A stretch of 13,560 nucleotides of DNA from an uncultured Oscillospiraceae bacterium (GCA_934668605.1 CAKUNY010000047.1:1-13560), one strand, 5' to 3'; positions 5,491 through 11,690 are shown, counted from the first letter of the stretch. Translations and numbers: made by a program. Notes: generated by a model from the sequence alone, not told the origin.

Positions 5491-5916
5491 ATGAATCGCG
5501 AAAACAAACGCAAAAGCTTTGAAAAAGGCTACTATAAAACCCACGCCTGCAATGACACGTTCGTCTGCAAGGTCTGCGGCCGAACCGTTATCCCGGAAAA
5601 CGCCGGCTCCGATCACCGGAACCACTGCCCCAATTGCCTCTCGAGCCTGCATGTCGACATTGACCCCGGCGACCGGGCGTCCGACTGCGGCGGGATCATG
5701 GAGCCCGTGGCCATCTGGGTGCGAAAGGGCGGCGAGTGGGCGATCATCCACCGCTGCAAGCGCTGCGGCGTGCTCCACTCCAACCGCGTCGCGGCGGACG
5801 ACAACCCAATGAAGCTCATGTCCATCGCCATGAAGCCCCTGTGCGAGCCGCCGTTTCCGATTGAGCGCATTGAAGAGCTGACAGCCTGTATGGCAGGCGA
5901 TGGCAGCATAAGGTAA
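5491..5916 (+). CDS. RNHCP domain zinc-ribbon protein
   Basis: 141 residues, ATG 5491 with GGAGG at 5479-5483 (seven-base spacing). The domain is named after the conserved string Arg-Asn-His-Cys-Pro, seen at residues 43-47. Cysteine pairs C26-x2-C29, C46-x2-C49 and C89-x2-C92, with C66 between, suggest metal binding. 'GDRASDCGGIMEPVAIWVRK' (60-79) and 'IHRCKRCGVLHSNRVAADDN' (86-105) are family-typical. Its role is unknown; a small cytoplasmic nucleic-acid-binding or redox protein is plausible. An in-frame ATG at 5317 with its own GGAGG would add 58 low-complexity, basic residues without domain similarity; the start at 5491 begins exactly where family-like sequence starts. The 187-base gap to DUF998 holds the leader structures. 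Confidence 0.88.
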   Translation: MNRENKRKSFEKGYYKTHACNDTFVCKVCGRTVIPENAGSDHRNHCPNCLSSLHVDIDPGDRASDCGGIMEPVAIWVRKGGEWAIIHRCKRCGVLHSNRVAADDNPMKLMSIAMKPLCEPPFPIERIEELTACMAGDGSIR

Positions 5917-5919
5917 CAA

Positions 5920-5962
5920 AAGAGCGAGACTTCCGATTATGGAGGCCTCGCTCTTCTCTTTT
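5920..5962. terminator. Rho-independent terminator after the RNHCP gene
   Basis: AAGAGCGAG (5920-5928) pairs with CTCGCTCTT (5947-5955), with a weaker inner CTTCC/GGAGG stem. CTCTTTTG follows on the plus strand. The opposite strand also has a short T-tract, so it may work both ways. The 105-bp repeat begins immediately after it at 5963. Confidence 0.8.
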
Positions 5963-6067
5963 GTAGGGGGCGATTGAGCACATCGCCCCAAGGGTACCTT
6001 CGAATTCGCATTGGACTTTCATAAAAACAGTGCGTACCGCCGGGTCGATGTGGGCATCGACCCCTAC
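5963..6067 (-). repeat. 105-bp MITE-like palindromic repeat, copy 2 (inverted)
   Basis: Bounded by GTAGGGG (5963-5969) and CCCCTAC (6061-6067). Its reverse complement matches 2983-3087: the same 105-base length, the first 29 bases identical, the GCGAATTCG core at the same offset (58), and the GGGGCGATGTG...ATCGCCCCCTAC end in common. Terminal hairpins are GGGGCGAT/ATCGCCCC (5967-5974 with 5982-5989) and GGGTCGATG/CATCGACCC (6042-6050 with 6055-6063). It lies between the RNHCP terminator and the end of the MATE gene. Confidence 0.75.
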
Positions 6068-6085
6068 GGCCTGCCGGCGGAAGCC

Positions 6086-7183
6086 CTATTTGGCCTCTTT
6101 TTCCGGTTCTTTCCGCTGTACGCTCGCAAAGCGGCGGGACGGGCGATAGTATAAAAGTGCCAGCAGCATCAGCCCCGCCGTTGCGGCCAGACTGATCGGG
6201 AACGCGATCATGATCGTTCGGAAGGTTCTATGAAGCGGGAATACGAACCGCACCCACGCCAGACGGATACCGCACACGCCGAGCATCGTCAGAAGCGCCG
6301 GCACGAGCGAAATGCCAAACCCACGCAGATAGCCGGAGACGACCTCGTAGACCAGACTGAACGCATGCGCCATCATGATCAGCATCAGCCGGGTATACCC
6401 CGTCTCCACGACCTCGGGGTCGCTGTTGAAGATGGCCAGCAGCGTTCTTCCGAAGAACAGCACCAGAAAAATCCCCGTCCCCAGCGCGACGATCCCCTCC
6501 GCCAGACTCAGCGCCAGCGTTCTCTTGCACCGTTTGAGCTCGCCCGCGCCGAAGTCCTGCCCGACAAATGTCGTACACGCCTGCGAGAACGAATTGAGCA
6601 CGTAATACGTCATGACCTCAATGTTGAACGCCGCGCTCGAGGCCGCCATAACGACGGTTCCCAGGCTGTTGATGGCGGACTGAATGACGATATTTGCCGC
6701 CGCGAACACCGCGGACTGAATTCCCGCCGGAACGCCGATGCGAAGAATCCGCCCGAGAATCGCGCCGTCGATGCGAAGCTCTCTGGGCTCCAGGCGAATC
6801 TCCCGCGTCGTTTTGCGAAGCCGCAGATACAGGATCAGTGAGCTGACCGCGTTGGAAATGACCGTCACGATGGCAACGCCGTTGACCGTCATATGCAGCA
6901 CAGCCACAAAAAACAGGTTCAAAAGCACATTCAGAACGCCCGCGCTCAAAAGCGCCAGCAGCGGAACCTTCGTGTCGCCCACGCTGCGGAAGATCGCCGC
7001 CTCGAAATTATAAAGCAGGATCACCGGCATGCCCACAAGGTAAATTCGCAGATACAAAAGCGCCAGCGGCAGCACGTCGTCCGGCACGTTCAGCATGCCA
7101 AGAGGCAGCGCAAAACGCGGCAGCTTGTTCCAGATCGAGCCATGCAGCATGTCAAGCTCCCGCTTTTTTCGTATCGCTTCCAT
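6086..7183 (-). CDS. MATE family efflux transporter with internal N-terminal deletion
   Basis: 365 residues, ATG 7183-7181 to TAG 6088-6086, against about 450-460 for the family. The start ('ELDMLHGSIWNKLPRFALPL', 9-28) is the normal MATE beginning up to the first helix, but residues 30-48 ('MLNVPDDVLPLALLYLRIY') normally lie about 100 residues later, just before the fourth helix. Everything after that is standard: 'GMPVILLYNFEAAIFRSVGD' (51-70), 'VLNVLLNLFFVAVLHM' (83-98), 'GVPAGIQSAVFAAANIVIQS' (150-169) and 'SGYLRGFG'. The rest of helix 1 and helices 2-3 thus appear missing, with the frame kept. MATE pumps export cationic compounds using a Na+ or H+ gradient; this copy is probably non-functional or altered. 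The upstream ribosome binding site (GAAGGAAG) is weak; its promoter lies within the AraC gene. Confidence 0.85.
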   Translation of the reverse strand: MEAIRKKRELDMLHGSIWNKLPRFALPLGMLNVPDDVLPLALLYLRIYLVGMPVILLYNFEAAIFRSVGDTKVPLLALLSAGVLNVLLNLFFVAVLHMTVNGVAIVTVISNAVSSLILYLRLRKTTREIRLEPRELRIDGAILGRILRIGVPAGIQSAVFAAANIVIQSAINSLGTVVMAASSAAFNIEVMTYYVLNSFSQACTTFVGQDFGAGELKRCKRTLALSLAEGIVALGTGIFLVLFFGRTLLAIFNSDPEVVETGYTRLMLIMMAHAFSLVYEVVSGYLRGFGISLVPALLTMLGVCGIRLAWVRFVFPLHRTFRTIMIAFPISLAATAGLMLLALLYYRPSRRFASVQRKEPEKEAK

Positions 7184-7907
7184 TTTTCACGTCTTCCTTC
7201 TGCATGATTTGAAACCGCGGACAGTATAGACCGCAGCGCAAATAATAGCAAATGCTTATTTTGCATGGATTATAGTCCAGCCCGACCTCCACGCCCTGCA
7301 CATAGGTGGAGGTGTTCGGCTTTTTGTACTTTTCGGGCAGCCACATGGAAACCGGCTCTCCGCAGAGGGATTTCATGCTCATCAGAATCCCCCACACCTC
7401 GCAGCTGACCTCCTCGCAGTAGGGGAAATAGTCCTCCGCGTGTGTGCCGCGCCTCACGATACACAGGCGTTCCGGCTTGCGGACGGCCTGTATGAAAATA
7501 GGTTGAATGCCTGACACGTCGATGTTCTCCTTTCTCAGTTCACGATATTTTGCGCCGTAAGGAATGAAGAACGGGACAGGAACGGGACGCATCCTGTAAT
7601 CGCTCGGATTCAGACCGAATTCCCGGTAAAATGCCCGCGTGAAGGTGTCCACATTGGAAAAGCCCGCGTCAAACGCCGCGTCAATGACCTTGATGCTTCC
7701 GCCGCGAAGCTGCTTGGCCGCCTGCGTGAGCCGGTATTTGCGGATATACTCGCTCGGCGTCAGACCGAGGCAGTCCCGGAACAGCCGGTAAGCATACCAC
7801 GGCGAAAACATCGACGCGCGCGCAAGATCCAGAAGGCTGATCTCCTCCGCGTTGTTTCGCTCAATATAGTCCTGCATCCGCTGGACAGCCAGAATCTGTT
7901 CCTTCAC
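7152..7907 (-). CDS. AraC family regulator with GyrI/Rob-like effector domain, C-terminus aberrant
   Basis: 251 residues from GTG 7907-7905. A TTG at 7916 in the same frame is less likely because AAGGAG directly abuts it, whereas the GTG sits nine bases away. Numbered from the TTG, residues 9-108 carry two helix-turn-helix motifs: 'ISLLDLARASMFSPWYAYRL' and 'KVIDAAFDAGFSNVDTFTRA', ending with 'EFGLNPSDYR'. From about 133 a GyrI-like ligand-binding domain begins ('AVRKPERLCIVRRGTHAEDY', 'VWGILMSMK', 'VQGVEVGLDYN') but stops resembling the family after about residue 216. The last 38 residues come from AT-rich sequence that contains the MATE promoter, so the domain has lost its final third. It overlaps MATE by 32 bases and probably once regulated it. 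Confidence 0.82.
   Translation of the reverse strand: MKEQILAVQRMQDYIERNNAEEISLLDLARASMFSPWYAYRLFRDCLGLTPSEYIRKYRLTQAAKQLRGGSIKVIDAAFDAGFSNVDTFTRAFYREFGLNPSDYRMRPVPVPFFIPYGAKYRELRKENIDVSGIQPIFIQAVRKPERLCIVRRGTHAEDYFPYCEEVSCEVWGILMSMKSLCGEPVSMWLPEKYKKPNTSTYVQGVEVGLDYNPCKISICYYLRCGLYCPRFQIMQKEDVKNGSDTKKAGA
7223..7251 (-). promoter_or_regulatory. Promoter of the MATE gene inside the AraC reading frame
   Basis: On the minus strand, TTGCTA (7251-7246), a 17-base spacer, then TATACT (7228-7223). The predicted start near 7216 gives a 33-base leader to ATG 7183. Around the -35 box lie direct GCAAAT repeats (7238 and 7248) and an ATGC-N7-GCAT inverted repeat (7252-7266), possible binding sites for the AraC protein. 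Confidence 0.65.
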
Positions 7908-8044
7908 ACATTTCAACTCCTTACAAGCTCCATTTTACCGCCCCGGGCAGAAAATCTCTCGACGTTTTTTGCCATTCCGGCAGCCCCCGCTTTGGATTGA
8001 AACGCGAGAAGTCCCCGCCGCACAGGATTATACAACGCCAACGC

Positions 8045-8127
8045 GCAAAAGAGCCGCTCCTCCGCACTGCCCGCAAGCAGCCGGAGGACGGCTCTTCGTC
8101 TCGCCCCAATAGCTAGCTAATGTTCGT
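8045..8127 (-). ncRNA. Predicted short RNA of about 80 nt (or attenuated leader of the AraC gene)
   Basis: A transcript started by the promoter at 8134-8162 would begin near 8127 and meet a 15-bp hairpin with one bulged base: AAGAGCCG/CGGCTCTT (8049-8056 with 8089-8096) and TCCTCCG/CGGAGGA (8058-8064 with 8082-8088), plus a nested CTGC/GCAG. TTTT follows on the minus strand (8050-8047). No ribosome binding site or convincing frame lies inside. It could be a regulated small RNA, or a leader with an attenuator before the AraC gene 140 bases downstream. Confidence 0.5.
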
Positions 8128-8134
8128 TCGCACA
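8117..8134. promoter_or_regulatory. TetR-like operator, related to the site at 3980
   Basis: CTAATGTTCGTTCGCACA agrees with CTAATGAACGTTCGTTAG (3980-3997) at 12 of 18 positions, with CTAATG and CGTTCG conserved at the same spacing. It occupies the same place, from the -10 box across the transcription start, of a promoter with the same TTGACA-N17-TATA layout. It is less palindromic than the first site. Confidence 0.5.
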
Positions 8135-8162
8135 TTATAGCGCGGAAGCACGCTCTTGTCAA
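8134..8162 (-). promoter_or_regulatory. Consensus sigma-A promoter reading leftward
   Basis: On the minus strand, TTGACA (8162-8157), a 17-base spacer, then TATAAT (8139-8134): a perfect match in both boxes. No coding region begins within 200 bases downstream, which makes its product worth identifying. Confidence 0.85.
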
Positions 8163-8187
8163 GCGCCTGCCGGTTCGCGCAGGCTGC

Positions 8188-8205
8188 GGTTTTTGGGCAA
8201 AAACC
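8188..8205 (+). other. GGTTTTT-GGGC-AAAAACC hairpin
   Basis: A perfect 7-bp inverted repeat around a four-base loop. On the plus strand the preceding stem GCCTGC/GCAGGC (8165-8170 with 8179-8184) is followed by five Ts (8190-8194), so the pair could together act as a rightward terminator. Its role is unclear. Confidence 0.35.
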
Positions 8206-8267
8206 CGAAAGTGTCGCATTTGGAGGCAGCTTTCCCCTGATTGTCCATTTTTTCGCGCGCGCAGTTG

Positions 8268-8276
8268 TGCTATGCT
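8268..8276 (+). promoter_or_regulatory. Extended -10 promoter of the CrtO-like/glycosyltransferase operon
   Basis: TGC-TATGCT (8268-8276) is an extended -10 element. No convincing -35 box is seen at 16-18 bases (only a T-run at 8248-8253). A start near 8283 gives a leader of about 42 bases. Confidence 0.45.
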
Positions 8277-8324
8277 GAAAGAATCAAAGAGTCTTTTACC
8301 GGAGACAAAAGGAGCCGCCCGTCC

Positions 8325-8801
8325 ATGAAAGAATGTATTGTCTGCTTTGCCTATGCCACTGCGCTCGGCGTTTTGTCGTTTTTCCTCGGAAGACTGCTTC
8401 CCAAGCGCTGGCTGCACCCCGATAAATTCCCGTTCCGTACCTATGCGCGGGAAGAAAAACTCTGGAAGGCGCTGCAAATCCGCAAGTGGCAATCCAAAGT
8501 GCCGGACATGAGCAGGCTTTTCAAAAAGCTCATGCCGGAAAAGAAGCTCACCCGGCAGACGGCACAAGATTTGCCCTTAATGATTCAGGAAACCTGCGTC
8601 GCCGAGCTCACGCATGGGCTTTTGTGCATCGCGGGGCTGGCGCTTCTGAAAATCTGGCCGGGTACTGGCGGCGTCATTCTGACCGTGATTTATATTGTAT
8701 TCGGCAATCTGCCGTTTCTGCTCATTCAGCGCTATAACCGGCCGCGTCTTCAGAAGCTGCTTGCAAGGCAAGCCAACCGGACGACCCGAAAGGAGGCGTA
8801 A
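8325..8801 (+). CDS. CrtO-like glycosyl-4,4'-diaponeurosporenoate acyltransferase family membrane protein
   Basis: 158 residues, ATG 8325 with AAAAGGAG about ten bases upstream. Family features: 'LPKRWLHPDKFPFRTYAREE' (25-44), 'IRKWQSKVPDMSRLFKKLMP' (52-71), 'LPLMIQETCVAELTHGLLCI' (83-102, with Glu94 and His97) and 'GNLPFLLIQRYNRPRL' (127-142). Hydrophobic segments at 5-23, about 96-109 and 114-134 place it in the membrane. CrtO of Staphylococcus aureus esterifies a glycosylated carotenoid, but no carotenoid genes lie here; in Clostridia such proteins more likely acylate another glycolipid. Only two bases separate it from the glycosyltransferase gene, consistent with one pathway: sugar transfer by one, acylation by the other. 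Confidence 0.82.
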   Translation: MKECIVCFAYATALGVLSFFLGRLLPKRWLHPDKFPFRTYAREEKLWKALQIRKWQSKVPDMSRLFKKLMPEKKLTRQTAQDLPLMIQETCVAELTHGLLCIAGLALLKIWPGTGGVILTVIYIVFGNLPFLLIQRYNRPRLQKLLARQANRTTRKEA

Positions 8802-8803
8802 GC

Positions 8804-9928
8804 ATGCGCACATTGATTCTCAGCTGCAACACCGGAGCCGGACACAATTCCTGCGCCCGCGCCATTCAGGAAACCTACCAGAGCCGCGGTGAAATCTGCG
8901 ACGTTTATGACGCGCTGCTGTTCATCTCCAAGCGCGCCTCCAAATTCATCTCCAACTGGCACACGAGAATTTACCTGCACGCGCCGAAAATTTTCAGCTC
9001 CGGCTATGAAAAGGCCGAAGAAAAAGACGACCTGTTCCGCGAGGGAACGCCCGTCTATAACTACATCACCTCCGGCGCAGACCGGATGTACGACTACATT
9101 GTCTCCGGCGGTTATGACAATGTCATCTGCACACACGTCTTTCCCGCCCTTGCGCTCACAGAGGTTCTCCGCCGCCATCCGGATTTGAAGATCACAACAA
9201 GCCACGTCTCGACGGATTATACCTGCTCGCCCTGCACGGCGGACTCGAAGCTGGGCTGGTACTTTATGCCGTCCGCGCTTTTGAAAGACGAGTTTGTTCA
9301 GTGCGGCATTCCAGAGGACAAGCTTGTTGCCAGCGGCATGCCCGTGCGCAGGGAATTTTACGCACACGCCGACAAGGCGGACGCCAAAAAAGCCCTTGGA
9401 ATCGAGCCTTTCCAGACGCACCTTCTCATGATGTGCGGCAGCATGGGCTGCGGCCCGATGGAGGAAATCACGGAGGTTCTGCGCGGCAAAATGGGCGCAA
9501 ACGATGTGCTTTCCGTCGCTTGCAGCAAAAATGAAGCGCTTCTGAAAAAGCTCACGAAGCTATCCAGCGACTGCCCGAACCTTCGGATCCTGGGGCAGAT
9601 CGACGACGTGCCGAAGCTCATGCAGTCGGTCGACGTGTTTCTCACAAAGCCCGGCGGTTTAAGCACCAGCGAGGCTGTCGCATCTGGGCTTCCAATGGTG
9701 CTCATCGACGCCGTCGCGGGCTGCGAGGAGCATAATCTGGACTATTTTCTCCGGGCAAACATGGCCGTTACGGTGGACAGTCCGGAAGAAATCGCAGACC
9801 TGGCGCTCAAGCTTGCGCACGACGAAGCGCAGCTTTCTTCCATGCGCGAAGCCATGCGAGCCGCCAGCGCCCGCCCCGCGTCCGATACCATCTGCGATTG
9901 GCTCCGGGCGCATCCAAACGACCGTTAA
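8804..9928 (+). CDS. MGDG synthase-type processive glycosyltransferase (GT28)
   Basis: 374 residues, ATG 8804 with AAGGAGG at good spacing. The N-terminal part matches the monogalactosyldiacylglycerol synthase domain ('LILSCNTGAGHNSCARAIQE' with the GAGH loop, 4-23; 'CTHVFPALALTEVLRR', 109-124; 'SHVSTDY'). The C-terminal part is a GT28 nucleotide-sugar-binding Rossmann fold: 'LLMMCGSMGCGPMEEI' (207-222), 'LGQIDDVPKLMQSVDVFLTK' (263-282), 'PGGLSTSEAVASGLP' (283-297) and 'GCEEHN' (306-311). Relatives (UgtP/YpfP, plant MGD1) transfer glucose or galactose to diacylglycerol at the membrane face. With the CrtO-like gene it probably builds or decorates a membrane glycolipid; the sugar and acceptor cannot be told from sequence. 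Confidence 0.9.
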   Translation: MRTLILSCNTGAGHNSCARAIQETYQSRGEICDVYDALLFISKRASKFISNWHTRIYLHAPKIFSSGYEKAEEKDDLFREGTPVYNYITSGADRMYDYIVSGGYDNVICTHVFPALALTEVLRRHPDLKITTSHVSTDYTCSPCTADSKLGWYFMPSALLKDEFVQCGIPEDKLVASGMPVRREFYAHADKADAKKALGIEPFQTHLLMMCGSMGCGPMEEITEVLRGKMGANDVLSVACSKNEALLKKLTKLSSDCPNLRILGQIDDVPKLMQSVDVFLTKPGGLSTSEAVASGLPMVLIDAVAGCEEHNLDYFLRANMAVTVDSPEEIADLALKLAHDEAQLSSMREAMRAASARPASDTICDWLRAHPNDR

Positions 9929-9935
9929 GACAGAG

Positions 9936-9985
9936 AAAACCCGCCCGTAGGCTTGGTCTTGCAATCCTACGGGCGGGTTTTTTCT
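9936..9985. terminator. Strong bidirectional terminator
   Basis: AAAACCCGCCCGTAGG (9936-9951) pairs perfectly with CCTACGGGCGGGTTTT (9966-9981) over 16 bp. The T-tract continues to 9983 on the plus strand, and the A-tract gives Ts on the minus strand. It serves the glycosyltransferase gene and the convergent FGGY kinase gene, whose stop codon begins at 9987. Confidence 0.93.
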
Positions 9986-11472
9986 TATTTCTGATGGAAC
10001 ACGGGCGCAAGCGCCGGATAAAGTAAGTCGTACCGCGCGCGCAGGGCGCGATAGGCCGGGTAAGTCTCTTCCTCCGGGGCGAGGACGCTTGCCTGCGCAA
10101 TGCCGGAGACTGCCTGCGAAAGGCTCTCAAACAGCCCGATGCCGACCCCTGCCGCCGCAGCCGCACCGAGGGTTGCCGCAGAATCGGAAAGTGTAGTCAC
10201 GTCGTGCAGCCGCACCTCGCACAGATCCGCGATGATCTGCTTCCAGACCTTTGATTTCGCGCCGCCGCCGATGATGCGAAGATCGGAAATGTCCCCGCGC
10301 TCGCGAAGAACATCCAAAATCTGACTCAGGCCGCAGCCGACGCCCTCGAGTACCGCGCGCAGAAAGTGCTCGCGCCGGTGCTGCTGGGTCATGCCGAAGA
10401 ACACGCCCTGCGCCTGCTCGTCGTAGACCGGCGACCGCTCGCCCTCTAAATACGGCAGGAAGATGAGTCCCTCCGCGCCCGCCGGAATGTTGCTGGCCGC
10501 CGCGTCAAAGGCTCTCGGCGAGCCGACCTCGAAGAGCTTCTGCGCCCAGTTGACGCATTTTCCCGCGCAGCGCATCGATCCGAAGACGGAAAAGCTCCGG
10601 CCATCGAGCGTACAGATATGCCCCAACCGCCGCTGCGCATCAAAAAACGGCTCTTTCGACTGCCCCGCGATCCACGCCGCCGTGTCGAGGCTCATGTAAT
10701 ACGCTCCATCCTGCGCCACACCCGCGCCGACGCTCTCGCACATGCCGTTGCCGCCGCCGACCGAAACGGGGATTCCCGCGCGCAGCCCCAAATGATAGGC
10801 CGCCTCCTCGGTGAGCCCGCCCGCGATCGCGCAGGAGGGCTGGAGCGTCGGGAATTTATCGGCGCGCAGGCCGAGATTCTCAAGCATATCGTAGTCATAA
10901 TCGCGCGTGGAGAGGTTCATGAGCCCGGCGCGGGACGCATCCGAAAAGTCGGTCGAGTTCATGTTCCCCGTCAGCCGGTAAACAAGATAGTCCTTGCATT
11001 GCAGGAATTTCACGGTTTTTTCATACGTCTCGGACTCATTTTCCTTCAGCCACACGGCCTTGGAGAGCGTGAGGTTCGGGGTCAGGACGTTTCCGGAAAC
11101 GCGATAAAAATAGTCCGCGCCGTAGGTATGCTCCAGCGCCTGCGTCACGTCCTTTGCGCGCGTATCGCGCCGGATCATCGCCGGGCGAAGCGCCTGCCCG
11201 TCGGCGTCCATCGGCAAAAGCCCCAGCATGTGGCCGGAAATGCCAATGGCGTCGACTCTCTTGAGATACTCCGGCACGAGCTCGCGCAGCATCAGCATCG
11301 CGCGCACCGCGCTCATCCACCAGTCCGCCGCGTCCTGCTCCACACCGCCTCCCGGCAGATGGTGCGTTGGATACGTGGTGGTCACGTTTCGCAGAATGTT
11401 CAGTCTCTCGTCGACCAGGGAGGCTTTCAGGCCGCTCGTGCCGATGTCGAAGACCAGCAAAACCGTTTGCAA
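9985..11472 (-). CDS. FGGY family carbohydrate kinase (xylulokinase-like), catalytic residues altered
   Basis: 495 residues, TTG 11472-11470 with GGAG nine bases upstream and an in-frame stop just before it. The N-terminal 'LLVFDIGTSGLKASLVD' (5-21) is the phosphate-1 motif. 'IGISGHMLGLLPMD' (76-89), 'YLEGERSPVYDEQAQGVFFG' (341-360) and the adenosine motif 'IIGGGAKSKVWKQIIAD' (400-416) are all standard, and the length is normal. Such enzymes phosphorylate sugars such as xylulose. Two key places differ: the catalytic Asp expected in 'GGGD' is Asn242 ('GGGNGMCESVG'), and the phosphate-2 'LGTS' is 'LDTA' (Asp263, Ala265). It may be an inactive or changed enzyme, or belong to a diverged subgroup. 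No sugar transporter or isomerase lies beside it. Confidence 0.88.
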   Translation of the reverse strand: MQTVLLVFDIGTSGLKASLVDERLNILRNVTTTYPTHHLPGGGVEQDAADWWMSAVRAMLMLRELVPEYLKRVDAIGISGHMLGLLPMDADGQALRPAMIRRDTRAKDVTQALEHTYGADYFYRVSGNVLTPNLTLSKAVWLKENESETYEKTVKFLQCKDYLVYRLTGNMNSTDFSDASRAGLMNLSTRDYDYDMLENLGLRADKFPTLQPSCAIAGGLTEEAAYHLGLRAGIPVSVGGGNGMCESVGAGVAQDGAYYMSLDTAAWIAGQSKEPFFDAQRRLGHICTLDGRSFSVFGSMRCAGKCVNWAQKLFEVGSPRAFDAAASNIPAGAEGLIFLPYLEGERSPVYDEQAQGVFFGMTQQHRREHFLRAVLEGVGCGLSQILDVLRERGDISDLRIIGGGAKSKVWKQIIADLCEVRLHDVTTLSDSAATLGAAAAAGVGIGLFESLSQAVSGIAQASVLAPEEETYPAYRALRARYDLLYPALAPVFHQK

Positions 11473-11515
11473 AGGAAATCACTCCACATCATGATATATA
11501 GAATCGGATGACCCG

Positions 11516-11529
11516 GTATTGGCCGATAC
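11516..11529. promoter_or_regulatory. Candidate operator GTATTGGCCGATAC of the FGGY kinase gene
   Basis: A 14-bp palindrome with one wobble mismatch pair, placed at and just after the predicted transcription start of the kinase gene, a normal position for a repressor site. The binding protein is unknown. Confidence 0.4.
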
Positions 11530-11535
11530 TATTGT

Positions 11536-11541
11536 ATTATA
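11536..11541 (-). promoter_or_regulatory. -10 box of the FGGY kinase gene
   Basis: TATAAT on the minus strand (11541-11536), with a start predicted near 11529. No good -35 box is found 16-18 bases upstream, so an activator or an unusual promoter is possible. The leader is about 57 bases. Confidence 0.5.
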
Positions 11542-11628
11542 AATCCGGGCAAAAGGAAAGCGGGATTTAGAGAAAAAGTGCCCTGCCGGAGCCTTCACAC
11601 AAAGTTTTCCCTTTTGCATAAATATCTC

Positions 11629-11657
11629 TTGCAAAATTCGGGAACCTATACTATAAT
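11629..11657 (+). promoter_or_regulatory. Promoter of asnA
   Basis: TTGCAA (11629-11634), a 17-base spacer, then TATAAT (11652-11657). The predicted start near 11664 gives a leader of about 27 bases, too short for a T-box or riboswitch. Confidence 0.8.
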
Positions 11658-11690
11658 TTTGGCATATTTTTCAGAAAGGAGCCCATTTTT

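Larger units (their letters stand above)
7908..8324. other. 417-base non-coding, signal-rich intergenic region
   Basis: Between the divergent AraC (minus) and CrtO-like (plus) genes. It contains, in order on the plus coordinate: a lone TATAAT on the minus strand (8032-8027) with no good -35; a strong hairpin with a minus-strand T-tract (8045-8096); a TetR-like operator (8117-8134); a consensus minus-strand promoter (8134-8162); a plus-strand stem GCCTGC/GCAGGC (8165-8184); a GGTTTTT/AAAAACC hairpin (8188-8205); and a probable extended -10 for the plus gene (8268-8276). A 62-codon minus-strand frame at 7921-8109 starting with TTG lacks a ribosome binding site and family resemblance, and is not called. 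Confidence 0.6.

Noticed and set aside
7921..8109. A 62-codon minus-strand frame downstream of the consensus promoter.
   Set aside because: It starts with TTG without a Shine-Dalgarno, runs through the terminator-like hairpin, and resembles no family.
10618..11511. A 297-codon plus-strand open frame opposite the FGGY kinase.
   Set aside because: The kinase frame has clear family motifs; the opposite frame has none and no ribosome binding site fit.
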